Shown piece after piece: positions 1 through 7,973 of a stretch of DNA of 39,264 bases. A program made the position numbers and the translations under genes. How positions within the stretch are numbered: position 1 is the stretch's first letter; every line of letters begins with the position of its first letter. Below the pieces are notes generated by a model that was not told the origin of the DNA, made no database searches, and saw only the letters and a program-made list of their open reading frames with translations. The DNA comes from DASULK01 sp036381835 (GTDB taxonomy: Bacteria; Actinomycetota; Actinomycetes; Mycobacteriales; Micromonosporaceae): assembly GCA_036381835.1 (NCBI GenBank), contig DASVCA010000167.1, positions 1 to 39,264 on the forward strand. The letters are read 5' to 3'.

Positions 1-1183
1 ACGTCTGGCCGCCCTCGACGCCGCCTACCGGCACGGACCCGGCAAATCCGTGTGGGTACCGACCCGGCCGGCCCTGCCGCTACGGCCGCGCCCCGGCACC
101 GGCGTCCCCCTGCGCCGCCTCGCCGAACGGGGCGACTTCGGTGCCCGCCTCGCCCGGGTGCTGCCCACCGCACTGGCCCCCCGCCGTTGGGAGCCGTGGA
201 ACGCCAACAACGACCACCGCGCCTACCCGTCCCCCCGCTCGAGCTACCTGACCGAGGCGACGCTGCACATCGGCGATCGCAGGTGGACACTCGACCCGGT
301 ACGGCTGATCCTCGAAGGCGACACGCCGTTGCCGGCCGCGATCGCGTCGGCGCGCGTGGCGCTGTCGACGCGTCCCGAGCTGCTGCCGGAAGGGTACGGC
401 GACCTGCGCGACGCGCTCGGGCTGCTTGAAGCCGGGCATGTCACCTCGGCGCTGGTCGAGGCCGGGTCCGCCGCCGGCCTCGACGCCGCTGCCCGCGCCG
501 TCACCGAGGGTGCGATGCGCGGCACGGTGGCCGAGGTGACCCTGCGGTCCGGTGTCCCGGACATCGCCGTTGGGTGGGCACGGGTGCTCGCGGAACGCAG
601 CGGCGCGCTGAACCCGTTGGGTCTGTCCGCGGATCCCCGTCCGCTCCCCGGGGAGCTGCTGCACCGGTTGCTGCGAGACGCCCGGTGCGTGCCCGGCGGA
701 TCACTGGCCGGCCCATCGGCCGGCGGCCGGCTGCGGCACCGGCTCGCTATCGGCCGGGTGGTCGGCGTACCGCCCGGACTGTACCGACTGGACCATGACG
801 GACCGCACCGGTACGAGGACGGCCCGGTCGCCCCGCGGATTCAGGCGGCGTTCCGGTACGGCCCGGCGGACATCGACCTGGCCAGCATGAACGTGGTGTG
901 GGTGATCACCGCCGACCTGGCCGGGCAAGCACGTACCGGCGGGGCGGCCGAATACCCGCGCACGCTGCTCGCAGCCGGTGCCTGCGCCCAGCACATCTGC
1001 ACCGCGGCCGCCGCGGCCGGCCTGTTCTGCCGGCCGGTGCGCAGCTACGAGGAACCCGCGACCGAAGCCGCGGTACGGGCCGATCCGGGTGAGGACGTCC
1101 TTTACATGCTGCTCATCGGGCGGCCGCGGGCGCTCGACTTCTGCTACGACCTGACCAGCCTGGAGGAGCCAGCATGGGCGTGA
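1..1183 (+). CDS. SagB/nitroreductase-like RiPP protein, 5' partial
   Basis: The frame is open from base 2, so the GTG at 50 is probably internal and the N-terminus lies outside the window. The visible ~394 residues carry two nitroreductase-like halves: an early RAYPSPRSSY segment followed by LLEAGHVTSALVEAG, and a late LLAAGACAQHICTAAAAAGL segment ending in LYMLLIGRPR. These resemble the two landmark regions of SagB/McbC-type FMN-dependent azoline dehydrogenases, which oxidise azolines to azoles in peptide natural products. The Lys-Tyr motif usually found just before the LLEAGH helix is not evident in either half, so it may be a non-oxidising partner or act on another substrate. Its stop overlaps the start of the LazF-like gene by 10 bases, implying one operon and coupled translation. 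The RiPP role is inferred from that neighbour. Confidence 0.7.
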   Translation, partial: RLAALDAAYRHGPGKSVWVPTRPALPLRPRPGTGVPLRRLAERGDFGARLARVLPTALAPRRWEPWNANNDHRAYPSPRSSYLTEATLHIGDRRWTLDPVRLILEGDTPLPAAIASARVALSTRPELLPEGYGDLRDALGLLEAGHVTSALVEAGSAAGLDAAARAVTEGAMRGTVAEVTLRSGVPDIAVGWARVLAERSGALNPLGLSADPRPLPGELLHRLLRDARCVPGGSLAGPSAGGRLRHRLAIGRVVGVPPGLYRLDHDGPHRYEDGPVAPRIQAAFRYGPADIDLASMNVVWVITADLAGQARTGGAAEYPRTLLAAGACAQHICTAAAAAGLFCRPVRSYEEPATEAAVRADPGEDVLYMLLIGRPRALDFCYDLTSLEEPAWA

Positions 1184-2871
1184 AGACCGACCCGGCCACC
1201 GAAGAGACCCGCACCGGTTGGCGCAGCCTGCACTGTTTCGTGCATTGGCGGCCGGAACATGTCGATGCCTTTCTCACCGGCACCGTGGCGCCGCTGATGG
1301 ACGGCCTGCGGGAAGCCGGCCATCTGCGCGACTGGTTCTTCATCCGCTACTCGGAGGGCGGCCCGCACCTGCGGATCCGGGCCCGCGACGCGGACACGGC
1401 GACGGTCCGCAAGCTGCGGGAGGCATTGGTTGAGGCGGTGCGGACCTCGGCGTACCCGCTGTGGTCGCTGCCGGAGAGTGGGGCGGTCCGGCATGAGCAC
1501 GGTGAGGTCTGCGAGCTCCCGTACGAGCCGGAGACGGAGCGCTACGGCGGACCAGAGGCGCTCCCCGTGGCCGAGGACGTCTTCTGCGAGTCCAGTCGGA
1601 TCGCGATCGCCGTCGTCGCCCGGACGGCGGGGCGGGCGCAGCGTCTGGTCGCCGCGGCGGACCTGGTCCTGGCCACGGCCATCGCACTCGATCTGGACCG
1701 GCTCGACACCGTACGTTGGCTCCGCCGGGCCGCGATCGCCTGGCGGTGGCACCGGGACAGCACCACCCTCGCCCCGCCGATGGTGCAGAATGCCGCGCTT
1801 TCCGCGGCGACCGGCCAGGCTGCGGCGCTGGTGCGGCGGTGGGACGAGATCGCCGCCTCAGCGGGCACCGGGCGACGGTTGCGGGACCGGTGGGCTCAGC
1901 AGGTCCGGACGGCGCGGGCGCGGCTGGAGCCGGATAGCCGGGTCAGCCGTGAGCGGTGGCTGCAGGTGTGGTCCTCCCAGCTGCACATGCTGCTCAACCG
2001 GATCGGTGTGCTGCCGGACGAGGAACGCTCGCTGTACTGGTTCATCGCCGCGTCGCTGCTCGCACCCCAGGGGCCGACCGACTTCTTCGCCGACCACACC
2101 GAAGCGGTCGACCGCCGCTACCTGGAGGCGAGCAACTTCGCGCGCAGCCGGATCGAGTGGCAGCAGCCACGCAAGGCACCACGTGCCGCGCGTACGCCGT
2201 ACCGGCTGTCCGCCCGGCCGCCGGTCGCCCTTCCCTCGGCGCCGCCCATCGGCGGGTCGCTGGCCGAGGCGTTGACCGGACGGGCCAGCGGCCGCGGTGA
2301 TCTCGGTGGATCGGTGAACGCCGCCGACTTGGCCGCGCTGTTGTGGTCCGGGTATGCGGGAGCGGCCGTGCCGGACTCCGACGGTCCGCCGCGTCGCCCG
2401 TACCCGAGCGCGGGGGCGAGCTACGTGACCCGTCTGCGACTGGTCGTCTGGTCCGTGGACGGGCTGGCGCCCGGGCAGTACGAGGTGGATGAGACGAACC
2501 GGACCCTGCTGCCGCTCGGTGCCGCGCCCAGCCCGGACGAGATGGTGGCGGCGTCCATGTGGTTCAGCATGCGGGGGTCGGCCGACGCCGGCTACGAGCG
2601 GATCGATGTGTCGACCTTGCCGGCCCTGCTCGGCCTCTACGTCGATCTCGGCACCCTGCGGAAGACCTACGGGTTACGGGCGCTTCGCTTCGGCCTGCTT
2701 GAGGCCGGTCATCTGGCACAGAATCTCGCGCTCTGCGCCGCTGCCACGGACCTGGCGCTGGGCATGGTGGGCGGCTTCTACGACGACGTGGCCCACGAGC
2801 TTCTCCTGCTCGACGGCGTGGATGAGGTTCTCGCCTACCTGTTGCCCGTCGGGCGCCGGAAGACCACGTAG
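1174..2871 (+). CDS. LazF-like fusion: glutamate elimination domain + azoline dehydrogenase
   Basis: This 565-residue protein has two parts. Residues ~15-320 match the split LanB C-terminal (SpaB_C, thiopeptide-type) fold, beginning WRSLHCFVHW and containing FIRYSEGGPHLRIR; in thiopeptide and goadsporin pathways this domain removes tRNA-derived glutamate from Ser/Thr to give dehydro-residues. Residues ~355-560 are a SagB-type nitroreductase with RRPYPSAGASYVTRL, the Lys/Tyr pair in RKTYGLRALRFG, then LLEAGHLAQNLAL and a final AYLLPVG. The same domain order is known from LazF of lactazole biosynthesis, a bifunctional eliminase/dehydrogenase. The ATG is preceded by GGAGGAG five bases upstream and overlaps the previous gene. 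Precursor peptide, YcaO cyclodehydratase and glutamylating LanB N-domain are not in the window and are expected upstream. The final product class cannot be read from here. Confidence 0.85.
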   Translation: MGVKTDPATEETRTGWRSLHCFVHWRPEHVDAFLTGTVAPLMDGLREAGHLRDWFFIRYSEGGPHLRIRARDADTATVRKLREALVEAVRTSAYPLWSLPESGAVRHEHGEVCELPYEPETERYGGPEALPVAEDVFCESSRIAIAVVARTAGRAQRLVAAADLVLATAIALDLDRLDTVRWLRRAAIAWRWHRDSTTLAPPMVQNAALSAATGQAAALVRRWDEIAASAGTGRRLRDRWAQQVRTARARLEPDSRVSRERWLQVWSSQLHMLLNRIGVLPDEERSLYWFIAASLLAPQGPTDFFADHTEAVDRRYLEASNFARSRIEWQQPRKAPRAARTPYRLSARPPVALPSAPPIGGSLAEALTGRASGRGDLGGSVNAADLAALLWSGYAGAAVPDSDGPPRRPYPSAGASYVTRLRLVVWSVDGLAPGQYEVDETNRTLLPLGAAPSPDEMVAASMWFSMRGSADAGYERIDVSTLPALLGLYVDLGTLRKTYGLRALRFGLLEAGHLAQNLALCAAATDLALGMVGGFYDDVAHELLLLDGVDEVLAYLLPVGRRKTT

Positions 2872-2920
2872 GTAACGCCGACGGCGATCGTCGCGGCAGG
2901 GCGCACCGGTTGTCGGTGGA

Positions 2921-2956
2921 CGGGTGGGCGCGGCACCCGCGTGCCGCGCCCACCCG
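2921..2956. terminator. Bidirectional hairpin terminator, 16-bp perfect stem
   Basis: CGGGTGGGCGCGGCAC at 2921-2936 and its exact reverse complement at 2941-2956 flank a CCGC loop. It sits between the convergent RiPP gene (stop 2871) and livM (stop 2975), so it can end transcription from both sides. There is no long T tract, which is common in actinobacterial terminators. Confidence 0.85.
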
Positions 2957-2974
2957 TGAGTCCATCCGAGGTCG

Positions 2975-4114
2975 TTACTGTGCACCGGTCGAGTCGGCCT
3001 TAGCCGGCAGCAGCTGCCGGAGTGGGCCGAGCCGGTCCTTCAGTCCGGCCAGCCCGCCGGGGAAGAAGTAGACGGCCAGGATGAACAGCGTGCCGAGCAC
3101 GAACAACGGCTGCGACAGCGGTTTACTGAGGACCTCCGGCAGCGAGTCCACGATCGACGAGCTGCCGAGCGCGGTCAGACGATGGTCGAGGTACATGTAC
3201 AGGACGCCGCCGAGGACCGGCCCCCAGCGCGTGCCCGGACCGCCGAGCACCACCATGACCAGCAACGACAGCGTGAACTGGGACGAGGTGATGTGCGGCG
3301 AGGCGCCGCCCACGATCAGCAGGTAGACCACCCCGCCGGCGGCGGCGAGCGTGCCGGAGAGGGTGAACGCCACCAGCTTGTACCGGTACGGGTCGAGCCC
3401 GAGCACCCCGACCCGCCGCTCGTCGTCGCGCAGCCCGGCCAGCACCCGGCCGGTCGGCGACGCGGCGACCCGGTGGATCACGGCGACCACCACCGCCAGG
3501 TAGGCCAGCGCCAGCCAGTAGAGGTTGGCCGTGTTGACGACGCCGACGAAAAGGTCCGGCACCCCTGAGACGTCGAGTGGGAGTCCCTCCTCGCCACCGG
3601 TCAGCCCGCCGAAGTCCCGCGCCACCAGGATCGCGCCGAGCTGCGCGAACGCCAAGGTGACCATGGCGAACGCGATACCGCTGGTGCGCAGCGCGATCGC
3701 GCCGAGCAGCGCGGCGAGGATCGCCCCGCCGGTCACGGCGAACAGGGCCGCCTGCGCGAGCGGGAGCCCGGCCTTGCCGATCAGGATGTCGGTGCCGTAG
3801 ACGCCGGCGGCGAAGTAGAGCGCGTGTCCGAAGGAGAGCAGCCCGGTCCGCCCGAACAGGAGGTCGTAGCCGGCGGCCAGACCGCCGAACACCAGGCAGA
3901 CCGCGAGCAGGTGCAGGGTGCCGGGTTCGTTGAGGGCGCCGTCGAAGATCCCCGGGATCGGCAGCGTCGAGTAGGGCACGAGGGCCAGGACGAGCAGCGC
4001 GGCCAGGGGCAGCCAGGGGCGAATCCGGGCGCGCCAGGTCCGCCGCCGGCCCTGGGGCTCGCCGGGAGCGGCGACGGGCGGTGTCGCCGCGAGCGGGTTC
4101 TTCACGTCGGTCAT
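2975..4114 (-). CDS. livM: Branched-chain amino acid-type ABC transporter permease LivM
   Basis: 379 residues. A ~45-residue Pro/Arg-rich cytoplasmic N-tail is followed by about nine to ten hydrophobic segments typical of LivM permeases. The family signature appears as LLFGRTGLLSFGHALYFAAG near the second membrane segment and as ALRTSGIAFAMVTLAFAQL further on, with GLRDDERRVGVLGLDPYRYK as the cytoplasmic loop that contacts the ATPases. It would pair with LivH to form the membrane channel of a HAAT-family importer. It is the last gene of the livKGFHM operon; its ATG overlaps the livH stop as ATGA. Substrate could be branched-chain amino acids, other amino acids or small amides; the sequence alone does not decide. 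Confidence 0.9.
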   Translation of the reverse strand: MTDVKNPLAATPPVAAPGEPQGRRRTWRARIRPWLPLAALLVLALVPYSTLPIPGIFDGALNEPGTLHLLAVCLVFGGLAAGYDLLFGRTGLLSFGHALYFAAGVYGTDILIGKAGLPLAQAALFAVTGGAILAALLGAIALRTSGIAFAMVTLAFAQLGAILVARDFGGLTGGEEGLPLDVSGVPDLFVGVVNTANLYWLALAYLAVVVAVIHRVAASPTGRVLAGLRDDERRVGVLGLDPYRYKLVAFTLSGTLAAAGGVVYLLIVGGASPHITSSQFTLSLLVMVVLGGPGTRWGPVLGGVLYMYLDHRLTALGSSSIVDSLPEVLSKPLSQPLFVLGTLFILAVYFFPGGLAGLKDRLGPLRQLLPAKADSTGAQ

Positions 4115-5001
4115 GCGGTTGCCGCCTTTCCGGCGATGCCCTGGGGGCGCAGCAGCAGCACGATCGCGAGCAGCGCGACCACGCAGATGTCACCCAGTCC
4201 CGAGGTGCCGTAGTAGTTGACGAACTGCTGCAGCAGCCCGACCGCGACGGCGGCGTAGGCGGACCCGACGACCGAGCCCATTCCGCCGATCACCACCACG
4301 ATGAACGCGAAGATCAGCATCGAGGCCCCCTGGTCGGGGGAGACCGATCCGAAGTAGACCCCGCCGAGCGCTCCGGCGAGTGCGGCCGCCGCACCGCCGA
4401 TGGCGAACACCAGGGTGAACGCCTTGCGTACGTCGATCCCGAGCGCGGTGACCATCTCCCGGTTCTCGACTCCGGCCCGGATCACCAGGCCGTACCGGGT
4501 ATAGCGCAGGAAGGCGAGCAGCGCGGACAGCACCGCGATCGCGGCGACGATCAGCAGGAGCCCGGCGTTGGGCACCCGCGCGCCGAGCACCTCGGTGACC
4601 TCCTGGGTCCACTCGGGGCGCGGGAAGGGTCGGGGATCCGCGCCCCAGGTGGCCTGCAGCAGTGCGACACCGGCCAGCGACAGCCCGACCGTGACCAGCA
4701 CCTGCTCGATGGTGCGCGAGTAGAGCGGCCGGATCATCACCAGCTCGACGAGGGTCGCGACGACCACGCCGGCCGCCACCCCGAACGCGACCGCGATCAC
4801 GAAGCCGAGCCCGTCCGGTCCCGCTCCGGGCAGGTGCGACGCGGCCCACCAGGTGGCGTACGCACCGACGGAGAGAAACAGTCCGTGGGCGAAGTTGAGC
4901 ACGTCGGCGAGGCCGAACACCAGCGACAGCCCGGACGCGACCAGGAAATAGAGGGCGGCCAGGCCGAGCCCGGTCATGGCCAACAGGACGACGGTGCTCA
5001 C
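4111..5001 (-). CDS. livH: Branched-chain amino acid-type ABC transporter permease LivH
   Basis: 296 residues from a GTG start that overlaps the livF stop as GTGA. It begins with a hydrophobic segment (STVVLLAMTGLGLAALYFLV), then SGLSLVFGLADVLNFAHG, the LivH hallmark in which a conserved Asn-Phe-Ala-His precedes a glycine. Some eight membrane segments follow, with the ATPase-contact loop AGVENREMVTALGIDVRK and a second signature, IVVVIGGMGSVVGS. It is the partner permease of LivM. The longer open frame running upstream into livF is a shadow; the GTG chosen fits the tight overlaps used throughout this operon. Confidence 0.92.
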   Translation of the reverse strand: MSTVVLLAMTGLGLAALYFLVASGLSLVFGLADVLNFAHGLFLSVGAYATWWAASHLPGAGPDGLGFVIAVAFGVAAGVVVATLVELVMIRPLYSRTIEQVLVTVGLSLAGVALLQATWGADPRPFPRPEWTQEVTEVLGARVPNAGLLLIVAAIAVLSALLAFLRYTRYGLVIRAGVENREMVTALGIDVRKAFTLVFAIGGAAAALAGALGGVYFGSVSPDQGASMLIFAFIVVVIGGMGSVVGSAYAAVAVGLLQQFVNYYGTSGLGDICVVALLAIVLLLRPQGIAGKAATA

Positions 5002-5723
5002 GTGTGTACTCCCGTCGATCCCACACCCAGCAGGGATTTCGTCAACGTCGTCTCCAACAGCAGTTCCTGCGCGTTCCCGGTCCAGGCGACCCGGCCCGCG
5101 GCCAAGACGACCGCGTCCCGCGCGAGTCGGCGGATCACGGCCAGGTTCTGCTCGACGAGCAGTACGGGCACCTCGACGGCGACCCGTTCCAGCACCTCCG
5201 CCACCTCGGTGACGACCTTGGGGGCGAGTCCTTTGGTCGGCTCGTCGATGAGCAGCAGCCGGTTGTCGTTGAGCAGCACCCGGCCGATGGCCAGCATCTG
5301 CTGCTGGCCGCCGGAGAGGGTTCCGGCTCGCTGTCGTGCCCGCCGGGCCAGCTCCGGGAAGAGTTCGTAGACCCGGTCGTACGCGGGGGTGACCCCGCGC
5401 CGCTCGGCGAGGCGCAGATTCTCGGCGACGGTGAGTCCGGCGAACACGCACCGGTCTTCGGGCACGTAGCCCAGCCCGTCGCGGACGAGGCGGTGGGTCG
5501 GCTGGTCGGTGAGACTGTCCGCACCCATCCGGATCACCCCGGTCAATTCACCGTTGCGCGGGGTCAGGCCGAGGATCGCCCGGAGTGTGGTGGTCTTGCC
5601 GACGCCGTTGCGGCCGAGCAGCACCGTCACACCGGAGGGTGCCACCGCGAATGAGACGCCCTGCAGGATGTGCAGCCCGGCGATCCGCACCGAGAGGTTC
5701 TCCACCGTCAGGATCGGGTTCAT
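4998..5723 (-). CDS. livF: Branched-chain amino acid-type ABC transporter ATP-binding protein LivF
   Basis: 241 residues, the normal length for LivF. Walker A is GRNGVGKTT (near residue 36), the Q-loop region is YVPEDRCVFAGLTVAENL, the ABC signature is LSGGQQQ, Walker B is LLLIDEPTKGLAP and the H-loop-equivalent region reads LLVEQNLAV. As in true LivF proteins the switch residue after LLVEQN is not histidine. It hydrolyses ATP at the cytoplasmic face together with LivG. The ATG start overlaps the livG stop as ATGA. Confidence 0.93.
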   Translation of the reverse strand: MNPILTVENLSVRIAGLHILQGVSFAVAPSGVTVLLGRNGVGKTTTLRAILGLTPRNGELTGVIRMGADSLTDQPTHRLVRDGLGYVPEDRCVFAGLTVAENLRLAERRGVTPAYDRVYELFPELARRARQRAGTLSGGQQQMLAIGRVLLNDNRLLLIDEPTKGLAPKVVTEVAEVLERVAVEVPVLLVEQNLAVIRRLARDAVVLAAGRVAWTGNAQELLLETTLTKSLLGVGSTGVHT

Positions 5724-6541
5724 AGCGACTCCCCCAGGTACGCCTCTTGAACGGTGGCGTCGGCCATGACCGTCTCCGGTGTGTCGCAGGCGAGCAGCGC
5801 GCCGTGGTGCATCACCGCGATGCGGTCGGCCAGGTCGAGGATCACGTCGATGTGGTGTTCGACCATCAGCACGGACCGGCTCCGGTCGGAGGTCAGGGAT
5901 CGGATCACCGCGACCAGCTCGGGCACGTCTTCCGCGCTGACCCCGGCCATCGGCTCGTCCAGCAGCATGACGGTGGGGTCGCCGGCGAGCAGCAGGGCGA
6001 TCTCCAGTTTGCGTTTCTCGCCGTGCGCGAGGGTTCCGGCCGGGGCGTCGGCCCGGTGGCCCAGGCCCACCCGTTCCAGTGTCGCGTCGGCGGTCTCGAT
6101 GACGTCCCGGTAGGCCGACGCCTGCCGCCACAGTCGCATCGATCCGCCCCGGTGGGCCTGGACCGCGAGCCGGACGTTGTCGCGCACGCTCAGCGACCCG
6201 AACACCGAGGATGCCTGGAAGGTGCGGCCGAGGCCGCGGCGGGCGCGGCGGTGCGGCGGTAGGTCGGTGATGTCCTGCCCGCGCAGGAGGATCCGTCCCT
6301 CGCTCGGCCGGCGCAGCCCGGAGATCAGGTTGAACAGGGAGGTCTTGCCCGCACCGTTCGGTCCGATCACGCCGAGGAATTCACCGGGCGCGAGGTCGAG
6401 GTTGACCTTGTCGACGATGGCCACCCCACCGATGCGCCAGGTGAGGTTCCGGGTGGCCAGCATCGGTGCGGTATGCGGTGCGCCGGTGCCGGCGGTCGCG
6501 GAGTCGTCCGCGACCGCCGGTCCGAGACCTTGGTCGGTCAC
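5720..6541 (-). CDS. livG: Branched-chain amino acid-type ABC transporter ATP-binding protein LivG
   Basis: 273 residues from a GTG start at 6541, five bases after the livK stop; a longer upstream frame inside livK is a shadow. The first ~28 residues are a low-complexity tail before the ATPase domain (MLATRNLTWRIGG). Walker A is GPNGAGKTSL, followed by the LivG-type LGRTFQASSVFGSLSV Q-loop. The signature position reads LAHGEKRKLEIA, the variant LivG signature in place of LSGGQ, and Walker B is VMLLDEPMAGVSAED, followed by VLMVEHHIDVI. It forms the ATPase heterodimer with LivF. Confidence 0.93.
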   Translation of the reverse strand: MTDQGLGPAVADDSATAGTGAPHTAPMLATRNLTWRIGGVAIVDKVNLDLAPGEFLGVIGPNGAGKTSLFNLISGLRRPSEGRILLRGQDITDLPPHRRARRGLGRTFQASSVFGSLSVRDNVRLAVQAHRGGSMRLWRQASAYRDVIETADATLERVGLGHRADAPAGTLAHGEKRKLEIALLLAGDPTVMLLDEPMAGVSAEDVPELVAVIRSLTSDRSRSVLMVEHHIDVILDLADRIAVMHHGALLACDTPETVMADATVQEAYLGESL

Positions 6542-6546
6542 CCCGC

Positions 6547-7752
6547 TCAGCCCTTCATCGAGACGACCGGGGGTGCCGCGTCCTCCGCGGACACCGTGTT
6601 GACCAGCTCGGCTTCGAAGGTCTGCCCGCTGCCGGTGAGCTTGGCCTGGAACATCGGCTGCAGCAGCGCGTGGTCCTCGGCGCGGACGGTCAGCTTGCCC
6701 TTTACGCCGTCGAAGCTCCAGCCTTCCAGCGCCTCGATCATCTTCTCGACGTCGTCGCCGCCTTCCTGGGCCGCCCGCACGATCATCTGCGCGGCGTGGA
6801 AGCCGTCCGGGTGGAAGAGGTCGAGGACCCCCTCCGGCACGGCCTGCCGGGCTGCCTTGGCGGCGTCGTTGTCGACCGCCTTGTCGAAGAAGTGCGACAG
6901 GAAGGAGATCTTCGCCCCGGCCGCGCCGAAGGTGGGCCAGGAGGCGCGGATGTCCAGCCCGGTGACGACGATGGTCGAGCTGAGCACGCCTTGCTGGTCG
7001 AGGGTCTGCCACATCGCGGGGGCGGTGGTGCCGGCCCAGGCGACGAAGAGCAGGTCGGGCTGGGCCGCCTTGACCTGGGTGGCGAACGGGGTGAAATCGG
7101 TGGCCGAGGTCGGCACACGAACGGCGGTGACCGTCGCTCCGGCACCGCCGATGACCTGCTTGACCGCGGCTTCGTTGGCGTCGCCGAAGGCGCCTTCCTG
7201 CGCGAAGACCACGACCTTCTTGCCGGTCGCGTCGCCGATGAACGACTTCGCGGTGAGCACGTCCTGGTACGACTGACGGCCGGAACGGAAGGTGTACCGG
7301 TTGATGCCGGTGACGCCGTCGGTGGCGGCCGGGCCGCTGATGAAGAGCACCTTGTTCTGGGCGGCGATCGGGGCCACCTGAAGCGCGACACCGGACGAGG
7401 TCGAACCCGCGATGATCTTGTAGCCCTTGCCGATCAGGTCCTTCGCGGCGGAGACCGCCTTCGCCGGGTCACCGGCGTCGTCCACCTCGGTCACCTCGAT
7501 CGGCCGATTGCCGATCTTGTTGGTTCCGTTGGTGGCGTGCGCCAATCCCGCGCGGAACCCCTCGATGTACTGCTTCCCGTAGGTGGCCAGCGGTCCGGAC
7601 TGCGAGTAAACCAGCCCGACCTTGACCGGCGCGGTGTCGTCGCCGGTATCCGACGCGCTCTTCTGCGGACTTCCACAGGCGGTCGCGGCGAGCACCGCGG
7701 CCATCATGGTGCCGGCGGCGAGGAGAGCCCGCCGCGTCGTCCTGACGGTCAT
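6547..7752 (-). CDS. livK: Lipoprotein amino-acid-binding protein LivK-like (Peripla_BP_6)
   Basis: 401 residues. The N-terminus has basic residues (TVRTTRRA), a hydrophobic stretch and a lipobox LAATAC with the lipidated Cys near residue 26, so it should be tethered outside the membrane. The mature part has the periplasmic-binding fold: VKVGLVYSQSGPLATYGKQ, the IIAGSTSSGVALQVAPIA pocket segment and a second lobe beginning KKVVVFAQEGAFGDANE. Such proteins bind branched-chain or other amino acids, or amides, and deliver them to LivHM. It heads the operon, with GGAG six bases before the ATG; the 221 bases upstream must hold the promoter. Confidence 0.9.
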   Translation of the reverse strand: MTVRTTRRALLAAGTMMAAVLAATACGSPQKSASDTGDDTAPVKVGLVYSQSGPLATYGKQYIEGFRAGLAHATNGTNKIGNRPIEVTEVDDAGDPAKAVSAAKDLIGKGYKIIAGSTSSGVALQVAPIAAQNKVLFISGPAATDGVTGINRYTFRSGRQSYQDVLTAKSFIGDATGKKVVVFAQEGAFGDANEAAVKQVIGGAGATVTAVRVPTSATDFTPFATQVKAAQPDLLFVAWAGTTAPAMWQTLDQQGVLSSTIVVTGLDIRASWPTFGAAGAKISFLSHFFDKAVDNDAAKAARQAVPEGVLDLFHPDGFHAAQMIVRAAQEGGDDVEKMIEALEGWSFDGVKGKLTVRAEDHALLQPMFQAKLTGSGQTFEAELVNTVSAEDAAPPVVSMKG

Positions 7753-7973
7753 GTATCGCTCCAGGTGTAAGGACTCGGGGATAGTGTTGTGGGGCTCACG
7801 CTAGGAGTGAGGTGATCCACCGGCCATGTGGCCCGTCACCATAAGTCCCGGCCGATCAGTGGCCTGATCCGACAGCTTCACCCCCGGGGACGGATCGACT
7901 GTCGTGCCCTGGAACCTTACGGCGACCGGGGGCGAACCACACAAGAGCCAATCCACTGCACACGGTGCGTGAT

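Noticed and set aside
6466..7770. A 434-codon plus-strand frame opposite livK
   Set aside because: Antisense shadow of a clear binding-protein gene; low-complexity translation.
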